64,000 nucleotides of DNA from Rhizophagus irregularis (Eukaryota > Glomeromycota > Glomeromycetes > Glomerales > Glomeraceae): the NCBI RefSeq assembly GCF_026210795.1, contig NC_089445.1, positions 4,092,001-4,156,000 of the forward strand. Reading direction: 5' to 3'. Within the stretch, counting starts at the first letter, position 1. Each line of letters starts with the position of its first letter. Below are positions 47,239-60,395 of this stretch, one piece after another. The notes under the pieces were generated by a model. It ran no database searches. It had not been told where the DNA came from and worked only from the letters and a program-made list of their open reading frames with translations. The position numbers and the translations under genes were made by a program.

Positions 47239-47436
47239 TTGTGTATGAAATTAATTGAATTTTCTCATTCTGCATATATTACCTACAAAGAAGAAAAAAG
47301 TGTAGAAATTTTTTACAGAAAATGGAGTATTTGGGCGTTAAAAGAATATCTTCACGTGGACCTCCCTTTAAACTTATCTGAAGAAAAAAGAAAAGAAAGA
47401 CAACAATACTGCGCTAAAATTAATTTAGTCCAATAG
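47239..47436 (+). CDS. small hypothetical protein or exon (65 aa)
   Basis: Open frame with plausible codon use (EEKSVEIFYRKWSIWALKEY, NLSEEKRKERQQYCAKINLV), ending in TAG. No similar protein known to me. It may be an exon of a lost gene. Confidence 0.25.
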   Translation: MCMKLIEFSHSAYITYKEEKSVEIFYRKWSIWALKEYLHVDLPLNLSEEKRKERQQYCAKINLVQ

Positions 47437-49439
47437 TGTCTGTCCAGAATCCTAATAACATGCTAGGAAGACAGCATCTCTTAACATTGGCACAACATCA
47501 ATTCTATTTTTATTTTAACTAATCAACTTTAAAAAATAATGCGTTGTAGAATATTAATGTTTAAAGAAATACAGTCAAATATTTGAAAGGACTTTTTATA
47601 ATGGATAATTATTTAATTATTTAACTTAGATCTAAACAAATTTGATTTATTAAGATTTCTTGAACGCTTTTGGACTTTTTCTTACTTGTGGAAAAGACGA
47701 TGATTGACCGGACAAACCAATTTAGATTCTTGATTTCACTGAAATTATCAAAATGCTTCCCAAAGTTATGTAATCCTTAAAAAGTTGGTGAAGGTAAATT
47801 TTATTCCTTATTGATGGAGTTGAGGTCAAGAGTGTGGTGTGTAATAAGGAACTATTAGAGTAGTATAGTTACAAGGAAGAATTCTTCCTAATTTAATAAT
47901 CCGGAGAGATTAGATTCCACAAGGACATAATTAGTTAACTTCGTCCTTCCACTCAAAGTAGTAGATTTTTTTTTTTGAACTTCTGTATCCTCTATCAGAT
48001 AACACTTTTATTAAGTTAATCATGGGTTGGTCGAATTTTAGAATTTTTAGTAAATCTGGTCTTAGCCATTTATTTTGATAAAATCACAAGGTTGTACAAG
48101 TACACAAATACACTTCCTTACAATATCCCTTGTTATAACGGATCAGCCAATTAAATTTTTTGAATTTTCTATAATCTTATGGAGGGTTCTTTATATCGAG
48201 AGCTGACTGTATATACTTTTAAAAATACTATCCATTCAAAAAAATCATTCGTTAAATTATCTAAATAGTTTAATTATACTATTTTTCTTTCTTTAGATAT
48301 CTTTATTTATAAATGAAATATTACTTGAAAGATCACTCATAAAATCATCTATTAAAAGAGGAAGGAACATCTGGTACATCTTATTCCACGCCCATTAAAA
48401 ATTCAACTAATCCCTGTAAGGACATCATTAATGATATAAATACTTTTTAAGCACTAAAAGTATCAAAGCTATTCACATCAGATACTCAATATCGACAAGG
48501 AAGAAGATGAAAAGGATGCAATAAATACCGTACGTGTCACCTACAGAAATTCATTAAACAAATATGGTCAAAGGAGAATACAAGTAAACTAACGTGACAG
48601 ATAAAGAATCATGAGGTGTGCCTATTAATTAACAAACTCTGGGATAAACATACTGGAAAAATACAAAGGATTGGAACTTATTATATAGAATGTAAACCTC
48701 ATCTAAGAAGATGTAATTCATAATGAGTAATACATTTTTTCCACCAAACAACGTGATATAACAGTAACTAAACATATCAAAGAATCAAAAGGTACAGCGG
48801 AAGGAGGAAGTATTACATAATCATGAGTGATCTTAATATTCAATCGTCAAGTGGGTTCGGTTACTAAAAACCAGTATTGACACTGTTTGTATATAGATAC
48901 TTTCAGATTCCTACATCCAAAAAAAAAGATAACTAATGAGAGTTGTATTAGTGAAGATTGGTAACCGAGGACTTAATTGACATAAAAGAATATACGATTA
49001 TATTAGAAAATCAATTTGAAAAAAATCAATGCATATTCAATGCGAAAAAAATATAAAATCGGCGAAATTAGTGAGGGTGAGTTGATTTCATGACCTTTAT
49101 ACTCGAAGCTTTGAATTTCACCTTATTAATTTCCTTATTTTTTAAAAATATGATCTTGTTTGTTCCTGTGGCTACTCTAATAATGTTTTGGTGATGGACT
49201 GATAGTGACAGCTTTAAGCTCTCGGCACCTTCCTTTTAATATTCATGTGTGCACGTCAGCCTATTTCTTAGATAATGCTACAGACACCGAAATTGAAAAA
49301 TGGAAGATCTGAACTGGAGGTTTGACGGTTAGCATGAAGTAGGAATATTATTATTATCCATTTTTTAATTAAAAAGCAAATTATTAACTATTTAAGATTA
49401 TAATTAAAATAATGTAGGCTAAGATCTTACAAAAAATAT
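47437..49439. other. AT-rich spacer with a degenerate pogo-like end
   Basis: At about 48178-48212 the sequence TTTATATCGAGAGCTGACTG followed by TATA resembles the right end of the TA-flanked MITEs, but no left end was found. Nothing else recognised. Confidence 0.35.
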
Positions 49440-49442
49440 GTC

Positions 49443-49637
49443 AAGCGTCCAATTTGAAGGTGCAATATAGAAATATATTAAGGAGATCTCTGTGGACGCA
49501 GAGTCATTTTCATATTACGACTGAAGTCAATAAGTTTCCACCGTTTGGTGGTCAATATGGTCGATGTAAAATTAAATAATAAAAAGTGGTAACTTTCCAA
49601 TCAGTTCTTATCGAAAATCGTACGTTTTAATAATCGA
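49443..49637. mobile_element. short inverted-repeat element, longer copy of the 16176 repeat
   Basis: Ends AAGCGTCCAATTTG (left) and AAACGTACGATTTT (right, reverse complement) form an imperfect 13-14 bp inverted repeat. The subterminal parts (GAAGGTGCAATAT and AAAAAGTGGTAACTTTCC) are shared with the copy at 16176-16258 in the opposite orientation. The roughly 90-bp interior (CTGTGGACGCAGAGTC, TTTCCACCGTTTGGTGGTCA) is missing there. No coding capacity. Confidence 0.55.
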
Positions 49638-52600
49638 AATATTAATTTTTGACGAGCAAGGCAAAAATATTGGCAAAGTTTGTGAGATAGGTAATTTAAG
49701 AATTATTATTATACGTAGTATTGTTTTTTTGTTAGGTTTACTTTTTATTTTACATTTTTTGATTTAAAAAAATGACGTTGAAGATTATCCCATTCCTATA
49801 TAAAATGCTCATCATAATCGGCTTAGAACAGACCTGAAGGTAATAAAAGAACAGAACGGAACAGAATATTTAATGACCTGTATTTAAAATTTTATATTAC
49901 ATTTTAGGCGAATTTTGTACAATTGGAGCTTCAAGAGTTTATACCGTCAAGAATTCATCCCATAAAGTCTATTAATGCTAATCTATGGAAAATGATGTTC
50001 CATTCCGTTTTAAGTATTTGCAGATACAAAAGGATTTAAAATAATAGCATATTTGTCTATTTTAAGAGAATATTTTTGTATGGCTATGCTACCTTATGAT
50101 TCCATATTTAGAATTGTCGATATGAGACTACAATAATACAATGTAATTTCGAGTAAAGGGCACGTTAACGTAAAATCTGAGATCGTGATTTGTCCGAAAT
50201 ATGCAATATTACAAATTTCAGAAGTTAGGGATGTGGAATTTAAAAACTATAACATGATTTTGAATTATTAATTATATAACTATAACAGGATCGTATCTTT
50301 AGTATCCAAAGACAATAACAGTTGTTGCAACAAGCATTAATCCTGCTACACGACTGCTTCCACCTGATTTAATGAATTAGTATGCACTTAATAATTAATT
50401 AACTTTAATACTTAATTATCCATACTGGGCGCCGATGAAAAAACCTGATAACATAATTGAAAACCCATCGCTAATTTCTGATTGTCTTCGTTTAACGAAA
50501 CTTCCAGGTACATTGATCAGGGCATGCCAAATATCTTAAAATTAAGTTCAAAAAAAGGGAAGAAAATAATGATGAACCAATTTTTGATTAGAATAAATAT
50601 TTTATATATTAAATAATATTAAAGCAGACATTGGTGGAGTACTGTAAGAGCAGTTTGTAATGCTTTTAATTTACCTTTATTTTAGCCAATCAAAGAAAAA
50701 CTAAATAATGTTGCTTGAAATCATTACTAATTCCTAAAAATTGGTCAAAAATTGAGTCGATTTTAACTCTTGATCTTCTCTTTTTTTACCTGCTTATCTG
50801 AATATTATCTCGGGTATAATAGTTAATAGTTTGTGACCGGGATATGTCCCACGACGATTGTGATTTCACTACTTATTTACGGAAATTATTTATTTAAAAA
50901 ATGAATTCGTACGTATGAAAATATAGCTTCGATTATTTTCCCTTGCCCAACTCCAATCCGATTATTCATAAAGGAAGGTATAAAAAAAAGAAATATCGTA
51001 TTTAAAAAAATTCTTTGCATTACAAAAAAAGTATGTTATAAAAGAAAATCGAATAAAAAAACCAGGTCAAATGAAAGTTCCTAGCGATTTCTCACCTTAC
51101 AGCAAAGTTCAAAATTCAAGATATGATATACGGGACACTTGAAGAAATTCGATCGTCGGGTAGTCAAGTATAAATAGCACGTATAAATAGTATATCAGAT
51201 TATAAATAAATAAAAGTAATTAAGATGATTAATTTATTACCTAATTTTATTATGCTAATACATCGTAATATGAGATAACCGACCTAAATAACAATTATGT
51301 AAAATCCGCATGAACTTGAGAGTAACTGATGATAGTATACAGTATAACATGTAACTTTAAATTACTTTTTTTTTTACAATCCGAGTAAACCCGGCTACCC
51401 GACAACAACCCGAAAATCAAATTTGAATTTTTCTGTAAACCCAGTTTACGATCTCCGTAATATTTTTTTTTTGCCGATTATTTTTCTTTATCGTCAAAAA
51501 AAATGAACTTTCGACGCGAATCAAAAACATTTCTTTCAACTAAATAAAAAAAGAAATTAAGTTACGACTTATATTTATTCATTTAATCAAACTTACCGGG
51601 AAATTATCTGTTCTTTGCTGCGTTTCGGAATCTTCTTAAATTAGGTTGTTTATTTTTTTTTCATTGAATTAATAATAAATTGCATCAATCCACAAGTATA
51701 AAAGCCAATCCATTTTGGTGATTGACTTTATAATATTTGATCGTTTATTTAAAATCCTATCAGCAACCTTAATTTTGGGCTACTCTGCTCGAAGGGATTT
51801 TTTTGCTTTATCGAAGGAGCTTATATTCCAAATCTCCAAATTCCAAATCGAATGAAAAAAGTCCCGTCAATCTTTTTTTTTTTTGATTTTTACTGTCCGT
51901 TGTTCCCGATGTTGAATTCAGAATGACACGTGATATCTTTAATGAACTCGCAATGAATATAAATGAGTATTGAATTTATTTAACATTAAATAATGTTTAA
52001 AGAGATGGTAATGATTTAATACTTACGCAATTCAGTTCTGGTTGGGAGAATGCATAAAAAAGAACAAAAATACTTGGAATCCTCTATAAACACTCAATTT
52101 AACATGATTCTATTTTTAGTACCTAATAATATCAATATTTTTTTAAAAAAAGTGAAAGAAAATTCTTTTGGAAATTATGAAACAACTAACCTGCAAGCTT
52201 AGGATCATCGTGGTGATCATCATATCCCAAAGATATCCCGTGGTATATTAGGAAATATCAGAATTTCATGTCTAGAATTTTAGATCGTCCCCCTTTATTT
52301 AAAAAAAAAAAAGAAAAAAGCAAAGAAAAGGAAATTTTTTAAAAAAAGGTAAGAAAAGAGGCGCGAGTTAGTGTTAGTCGAGAATTGGGGAAAAAAAAAA
52401 ATCTCTAATAAATTCAGATTTGTATAATTATCGACATTATTTCCAAAATGATCTCATGCAATAGATGTTTAAACAGTGCAAATAAACGTAAGGATAATAA
52501 ATGCCTTTGGAGGTCGAGCCAACTTTTACTAAAAAAATCACGATGCAAATTATATTATGCTTAATCAATTTAAAAATAATTATATCGGATATTATTTAAA

Positions 52601-55600
52601 TTAAAAATTAAATATTAAATAATAATAAATATATGTTTATTTACATAATATAATAAACTATTCTAAGTGTCTATATTGTTTATTTACAAAAAATTTATAA
52701 TAAAGTAAAATGCAAAAAAAAAATAAACGTCAATGATAATAATAATTTACGTAATAAATACCAGAGAGAGATTAGAGAGATTGTCTTAATAGAAGATTAG
52801 AAATTAAACGGATAGACAGGAAAAAAAAAATAATAAAATCGATACGTAAAAGAATATATATGCCTAAATCTACCGATGCGATATTTCATTTGTATAAATT
52901 TAACGATATTTGAAATATTCAGGATCGAAAGAAAAAAAAAAGGAGTGGCGAAATAAAAAAAAATTTAAAACATTTCATTAAATCTGAACAATCCGTCCAT
53001 TTTTACGAAATTTCTATTTGCAAAAAAAAAAAGATTAATGGTTGATACTTATTAATTTACAATTTAATTAATTCATTCAACTAACCAGATTCTTTTTTTT
53101 TTAAAAAAAAAAAGGAAAAAAAAGGCTTAAAAGTCATAATTGTAATATTAAAACTTAATTATTGTTTCTTATTTTTATTCATATATAAATATCATAAAGA
53201 TTTATTCTCTCGGGACAAGATTTTGGCCGCTTTTTATAAATATTGAACACATAGGGATCAGCTATCAAAGGTGTACGAAAAACAACGCGTTTGTTTCGAT
53301 ATCTTGGCGTAAATAAATGTGCATAAATCATTCAAATGAAATAAATGAAATGATGCATTTGGGTTCACGTATTGATAATGAAAAAAAAAAAAAGTAAACA
53401 CGAAAATAAAATTTCTGCCTTAAACAATAGGGAATAGAATCTAACCAATAATTCTTTATTTGATAAAAATGTAAATGAATATTACAAATTAAGTAAGTAT
53501 CCATTGAAAAGAGATTTGTCAAATGGAGATTAATAAAATAAGTTACGCGAAGAAGAATAAAAAAGTGAAACAAGTCGAAAACTAGAAATATAGAATAAAC
53601 TAGGTAAGTACCCGTAAACCTAAATGCAAATGTATAAATAGATTCTATATTAGTTTATATTTAGACATATTACGTATAGAATGGATAATTCATATTATTA
53701 GTGATTTATGTATATCACGGCGCTCATGTGTAATACTCCGGATACTATACATGGAAATTTTCGATTTTGAATGTAAAATACCCGAGGTGTAATACTTCTT
53801 GTACCCCCAGATGTATAATATCCGTCCATGTAATATACTCCCGGGAAGATCTATGCGCAGAACCAAAGAAGGTGTAAGAGTACAGGCCCACCAAAATTTA
53901 CAGGTACTATAGCCCGGTATTAAATTATTATGATTTGGGTAGTACAGTGTATACATTTGTAATACTTTATTATTTAATTTTAAAAACAAAAAGTTATTTT
54001 AATTAGTGGTTGATAAATAAGTAAAGATCCTTTGCAGATCATAATAAAAATTTCCGATTTGGGCGGGGGTTATTACCCAGTTACTTGATTTAACATGGAC
54101 GCTCATCTGTGTATCAAATGATCAGGATATTGTAACATATGTAACATATGATAAGATACTAAAATAAACCTTATCAGTTATTGGAAAATATTAAATAATT
54201 ACATATGAATTACGTATAATTCATTCATGCATGAACAGCGATAATCTTTGATAACTAATGATATATTTTAAGTCATATGACTATCAATTGGCCACTATAT
54301 ACAGTGCCCCTAAAAATAGTACGTATTACTAATAATTTATGTCATTAATTAATTTGTTCTTGGACCTTTCGGTCATTTGATCTAGTAATTCAGCCGTAAC
54401 ATTTTGGAACCTCGCGTGACAAATTGTTAAACGTGAATGTCTACGTATGACCTGTTCAAAAATGTAAATTAATTAATAAAATTATAAATTTAATTTAAAT
54501 AAATATAAATATAATTATCCGAAGAAAAGTATTCATCGGAAGAAATACAATATCAAAAACTTCATCGAATTTTAAGTTTGAAACATATTATTAACCTCCT
54601 TAACGGATAGAAAAAACTTGATCGATTCTTCCAGTTTAATTGGCGTAAACTTAATTTTTACGATCTGCAGCGCCACAAATTTTCAATACTGTATTTATAA
54701 AAATTAATAAAATTTTGGCTTTTTTCTTTGTTAAACAAATAATAGATTTATGTTCACAACTTATTTGTTTCTATAAATATTTTACTTTTACAAAGAAATC
54801 AAATAAATGAATGAATGAATACCAACTACGCAATCACCTCCAGTACACACATGAAAAAGAAGATAGGTGAGATATTAATATATATATATATATATATATA
54901 TATTTCTTCTCATTTTTTTTACATAAAATTTTATGATATTAATAAAAAGTCGGCGAGTTAATTCTGAATTATGTTATTATGTTTCTTGACCCATTACAAA
55001 TTTTTTACTAAAAAAAAAAAAAAATATTGTAACCATAATTTTATCAGTTCATTGAGTTTAGGTAAATATTTATACTGCAAAGAAAACAAACAGAGAATTT
55101 CTTGTCGGAGTCGATAAATTTTTTTAAAGATTCTAGATTCTTGTTGTTTAGTACTACCTAGTAGTTACAAATCGACAGTATTTGGTTTCATTGATTCTAA
55201 TTACCTTTTATATACATATACAATAAATTGAAAAACGGTAAAATTCGGAAAACAATTATCATACGATAAAACAGATTATGTTAACATTCGATTTGGCGGG
55301 ACCGTTCATGCAATATCCCGTTATTATCTAATATGCAATTATGAGACAATCGACAAACAATTATGTATGTGGATAATTATAGTTTAGTAAATTACAAAAC
55401 TTATAAATAAATTATAAATAATTATAATAATTATAAATGTATAATTAAAATAACCTATAACGAATTATTAAATTTTTATTTTTAAAGTCGCGATACAGTA
55501 AGTTTGTTAAGATTAATTAATAAATAATAACTATATGCGCGTTCTGTTTGACGACATGGTTTGTGTTTAGGTTAAGATTACAGTAACGCATTGCACAAGA

Positions 55601-55761
55601 TATCCATTACAATATCTGGTTCAGAAACTATATTGTACCCCAGGTACAATCATTTAATATCAGAAATACTAGAATTTCTTTTTTTTTTCGAACCATTAAA
55701 ATATGCAGATTATTGGAAATGAAAGATCTACATGTTACGTATTTGACAACAAATATTAGCG
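49638..55761. other. long AT-rich gene-poor region
   Basis: About 6 kb in which no gene could be supported. Features seen: many A and T runs, a (TA)n microsatellite at about 54879-54904, an AATG run at about 54808, and a semi-repetitive stretch at about 53720-53860 with words TGTAATACTCC/TGTAATACTTC/TGTAATATACTCC. Minus frames at 53328-53573 and 53690-53989 follow these repeats and are not convincing. Confidence 0.4.
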
Positions 55762-55976
55762 GTGGATGACTTCAATGAGAGGGATACTGTATCTTGTACA
55801 ATACGGTACGGCAATACTTGTGTTATGTCACGCCCTCCTAAAAATTCCTTCCTCCAAATAGTTCGTCTTCAAGTGATAATGTTTTTGAATATAAATTTGA
55901 AGAAAAGACGTGTTCAGTTTATCCTACAGAAAAAAGATGTCCAAAAATTGCAGCGAGAATGTCAGGTATGTCATAC
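55762..55976 (+). pseudogene. coding relic, possibly HMG-box-like
   Basis: One frame reads CVMSRPPKNSFLQ (55810-55860), reminiscent of the RPPNSF/RPPNAF start of fungal MATA-HMG boxes. A second frame from about 55838 reads FLPPNSSSSSDNVFEYKFEE, KTCSVYPTEKRCPKIAARMS and ends at a GTATGT donor (55976). PKIAxxMSG is compatible with the second helix of an HMG box, so a frameshift inside one exon would join them. No following exon was found. Assignment is tentative. Confidence 0.3.
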
Positions 55977-56339
55977 TTAAATATGAAGGATTCCATACGA
56001 TAATGTACCGATCCAGACGTAATCTGGCAAAATTCCGGAATTCCTTTTCATTCAAATGTTATTTTTTCTGAGAAAAATTTAAAACTAAAAACAAACTATT
56101 GACGGACTTATTATTAAGTCGAGAATTATTAGCCTGATCATCGGAGTTTTTGAGTTTTGACCTAAGCAACTAACCCAGAAAAATCCTTCGATCACGTGAC
56201 AATTTTACCGATCATTTCCTAAAATATCACTAAAAAATATCTTTCTTCCTGACCTGCATCATATACAACTTGTATTTTAAAATTTACTTTTCCTTTGTTA
56301 GTAAAGGCTATTAAGCTTAAAGGCAGAATCTACGAATAA

Positions 56340-56775
56340 AAAATTAAAAATATTAGTAAATATTATTAATAAAGAAAAACAAAACATTTTCTTAATACAT
56401 ACTTTCTATTAAAAAAGGTAAAACAAATGATATTTCGCAATGAATCTTATCATTTTTAAATTCTTAAGATGCCCTAGATGACCTACAAAAAACTAAGAAA
56501 AAATTAGCAAATGCTTCATTAAAAAAAAAAATAAATTAAAAAATCAATCAAATCCAGACCTACTGACTTTAAACCTTAGTGTCAGTTACGGGCAGTTAAA
56601 TAAACACGAAAAGCAGCAACTATATTATAGATATACCCATCATCTCTAAATCGTAAATTTTTCAGCTGCAAAGTTTAAATTTAGTAACTTATAAAATACT
56701 TGATAGTTTCTTGTATTTTTCTTGTTGAAAATTAACAGGAATTTCTGCAAATTATAATCGAGATCCTGTACTTTA
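56340..56775. other. AT-rich flank of the repeat array
   Basis: No unit of the neighbouring array is clearly recognisable here and no gene is seen. Confidence 0.35.
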
Positions 56776-59700
56776 AATACCGTCAGCCTGAAAAAACACC
56801 TAAGAAAATAAAAAAAAAACAACAAATAGTTAGAAGTGTTCGTTAAATTAAAAAAAATTGAAATAATTTTTATTATTACTTGCCGATATCCATGACCGTT
56901 ACAATTTTATTCTATCATCACCTTTCATGTCGCTAAAAATAATGTGAAAATATTCTGCTGCTTCGATCTGTCTTTCAACATTTCACTCTGCAATGTCCGG
57001 AGAGACAAAAACCATCTAAAAAAAGAAATAAAAAACGAACAGTTAATAATGTTCGTTAAAATAAAAAAAAATTGAAATAATGTTTTCTTTTTACTTTGTC
57101 AATATCCCTACATCGAAAAAAAGCCTAAAAAAGCCTAAAAAAAACAAAACGAACAGTTAGTAATGTTCGTTAAAAATAAACAGAAAGAAAAAAAGTCTTT
57201 TCTTATTTACCAATATTCCAAGTCCAGAGAGACTTGAAAAACTGCCTAAAAAAGGAAGAGAAACGAACAGTTAGTAATGTTCGTTAAAATAAACAACAAG
57301 TTAAAAAAAAGTTTTTTTTTTCTTACTTGGCGGTATTTCACATCCAGAAAGGCTCAAAACCACCTAAAAAAAAGAAAAACGAACAGTTAGTAATGTTCGT
57401 TAATATAAAAGAAAAAATGAAATTTTTTTTTATTTACTTGTTAAAAGTCCTATTCGAATATCCAAACCCAATCTTCTAGAAAAAAGAAAAAATAGAATAG
57501 TTAATATTCATTAATATGAAAAAATGAATAACAGATAATATTTTTTGACTTGCCGAAATTCATGTTCAAGTACCTGAAAAAAAGGACATGTAAAAAAAAG
57601 GAAATAAAATGAAACGTTAGTTAAGGCAACGTATCATTAAAAAAATAAAAAAATTAAAGTGTAAGCTTACCGAAATGCCGCATGCAAAGGAAATCTGAAA
57701 GAACCTAAAAAGAAAAGGCCCGACCGTCTAAAAAAAGAAAAATGAAAATGAAACATTAGTTAATGTTTCGTTAAAATAAAAAAAAATATAAAAAAAACTT
57801 GCCGCAAGAACCGTCTAAAAAAAGAAACGACTGTTAGAAACCATTCGTTAAAAGAAAGGAAAAAAAAGTTTAAAACTTACCAGAATATCACCTTTAAAGT
57901 AATCCAAAAGAACCGTCTAGAAAAAAAACAAAAAAATAAATTAGAACCTGCTCATTAGAAGAAATAATTAAATATATAAAAAAAAATCTTACCAAAATCT
58001 GACTGCTGACAAAAAATAGCGAAACGTTATTTAATGTTTCATTATGGATTTTGTAGAGAGAGGGGAAAGAACAGGGTGAAGAAATAGGGCGAGAAAGGGA
58101 AAAGGTGAGAGAGAGATTATAACAAGTGATACACGTGATTTTTCAATTTTAAAATAAAAATAAAATTTTTTAAAGATTTAGATATAAGGAATATATAAGG
58201 ATTTTTTATATGGAATCTTTAAGGAATCTTTAAGGATCTGTGAACTTATAGATTCCTTAAGGGTATTTTACAAATCAGTAAGGATTTTTAAAGAATCCAT
58301 AAAATTACAGATCCTTAAGGATTCTAAAGCAATTTATGGAATCCTTAAGGATCCATATTCCAAAAAATTTACTGATGCATCGGTAATGTTTTAGGAGTAA
58401 AGATCCACGTGAAATCCTTATTTTCTGTAAATAGTAAGGATTCGCGTGGATCCTTCCCCACCGGATCCTTGGAATTAAAAATGTTTATAGAATCCCTATT
58501 GTATAAACGTATATTTATTTATCTCATATAATTACATATATTACATATTTCTCTAGAATAATAAAAAATAAAAAATTCCGATTTGATTGTCGGTAAATAT
58601 TGCCATGTAAATAATAAATTCAAAGAGCCTACTAATAAATAAGTTAAATTAATTAGTAAACGTTATATATAAAGAAATAAATATCCATAATTTTTTTCTG
58701 ATACCTTCTATTAAAAAAAAATAAAATAAAAAAATAAAAACGGTAAGTTTCATAACTTACAATTTTTAAAATCCTCATCAATATCATTCACCCCTAACAA
58801 AGCTTACCCGTCTAAAAAGAGAAAAAATTGAAACGTTAATAAACGTTTTGTTAAAATCAATAAATTTAAAAAAAGTAAGTTCCTACCAAAATCCTATTTG
58901 ATCCCTACAAGACGAACGTTAACTAACGCTCCCTAATGTTTCTAATAAAAAATATATGGTAGTCTCAAAATTTACCGTTTCTATACTCAAAACCTATAAA
59001 ATAAAAGAAAGGGAGTTAGTAAAATCCCTAATAAAAAAACAACAACAAACATGTTTCGTGAATCTTACTGATTTTTTTTAAATCTCAAAGACCTAAATCC
59101 CCAAATACTACAAATCAAAGAAAAAGGAAGCCATTAGTAAACGTTTTTCTACCAAATTCCTAGACTCAATTCGCGGATATGACACTTTTCTTTTCCTCAT
59201 ATTTGGTATGGTAAGGTCTTCTAAGTTGCATTATGAACTTAATGAATTCCCTCAGTAATGGCAATCGACTTGGCCTAATACTTCTTTACCTATAACTTTG
59301 AACTGGACCTACAAAAAAAAAAGAATAAAGGAAACATTAACGAATGTTTCCTAAAATAAATCAATAAATTTAAGTTTTGCAACAAAATGTTGCAAAACTT
59401 ACCAAATCCTCAAGTTGAACACGTTAACTGGTACCTAAAAAAGCTTAAAAAAAAAACATTAAAAGACATTTCTATTAAAAAAAATAAATAAAATTTAAAT
59501 ATAAGTTTCGCAACGAAACGTTGCGAGACTTACCCATCTTTAAAGTCCAAATCGCCTGAAACTTAAAGAAAGAGAGGGGGAAAGAGAGAGAAGAAAATTA
59601 GAAAGAATGAAAGAAGAAAAGTAAAATTCCTTGCATAAATAAAAAATAAAAAAACTCATATATTTCCTAAATACATACCCGACTCCATATCCAAAGTCCA

Positions 59701-60104
59701 GAGTTAATAAGTAAGTCCAGTAACCGAAAACTACCATAAGCCATCAAGTAAAAGCAGATTTTCACGCCGCCCAGAAACCTAAAAAATACCTAAAAAAAAA
59801 TGAAAAAACGAACAATTAGAAATGTTCGTTAAAATAAAAAAAAAATGTTTTTTTTATCTTACTTTCACCCAGAATCCCCCAAAAAATATCTAAAAAAGAA
59901 AAAAAACTCACAATTAGTAATGTTCGTTATAATGAAAAAAAACACTAAAGTTTTCTTACTTACCTATTTCACGCCCAGATATTCGAAAAAATACCTAAAA
60001 AAGGAGAAAATGAACAATTAGAAATGTTCATTAAAATAAAGAAAAAATAAAGAAAAAAAAATACCTGCCAAATGCCGCGTCCAAAGAATTGAAGAGCCGT
60101 CTAA
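56776..60104 (-). repeat. array of exon-like microblocks and hairpin-bearing introns
   Basis: Read on the minus strand, a unit of about 114 bp recurs. Each has an acceptor (T-run then TTTTAG), a 27-37 nt block, a donor (GTAAG/GTAAA/GTATT), an A/T-rich middle, a short hairpin holding a branch-point-like motif, and a T-run to the next acceptor. Clear blocks are 60100-60065 (36 nt), 59994-59964 (31), 59891-59865 (27), 57363-57327 (37) and 57245-57211 (35). The blocks are mutually related (GTATTTTTTCG then TCTGGGCGTGAAAT), so the array grew by tandem duplication of block plus intron. One longer open block (about 59790-59682) reads FRFLGGVKICFYLMAYGSFR. Hairpins at 57035, 57149, 57263 and 57379 are spaced 114, 114 and 116 bp. 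The block peptides have no known domain and some contain stops, so expression as protein is uncertain. It could be a microexon gene, its pseudogene, or a minisatellite that mimics splice signals. Confidence 0.6.
58190..58480. repeat. AAGGATTC/AAGGATCC degenerate repeat, copy 1
   Basis: Dense words AAGGATC, AAGGAATC and GGATTCT, both strands. The stretch ending CCAAAAAATTTACTGAT is shared with the second copy at 60396-60575. It interrupts the microblock array. Confidence 0.7.
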
Positions 60105-60395
60105 AAAGTTAACAATTAAAAAAAAAAGTTTCAAAAAATTAATTTGAAAAATAAAATACAATAATATTTATTTTTCAAAAATAGTTGGTAGGTATAGGAA
60201 ACATGTAAAGGGGGAAGGAAAAAATGAAGGGGAAGGGAAGAATATGTGAAGTAAGTTTTTTTTCGGCAAGTCAGGCAAGTCATAGACATTGCCAAATCTG
60301 ATCAGTGATCATGTATTAAAGTTTCACAAATAATTTTGTGACACAGATTTGTAAATCATTTGACGCGAACTTGTAAAATTAAAATTATAAGATAC

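Noticed and set aside
53690-53989. 99-codon minus frame
   Set aside because: It overlies a semi-repetitive TGTAATACTCC stretch and has no domain-like features or splice context.
57035-57400. Regularly spaced 22-bp palindromic repeats that look like a CRISPR array
   Set aside because: Spacing is about 114 bp, the intervening sequence is related between units, and splice signals explain the pattern; the genome is eukaryotic.
59540-59737. 65-codon minus frame at the array
   Set aside because: It covers one long block but continues past the likely GTATGT donor into polypyrimidine intron sequence, giving Ser/Leu repeats.
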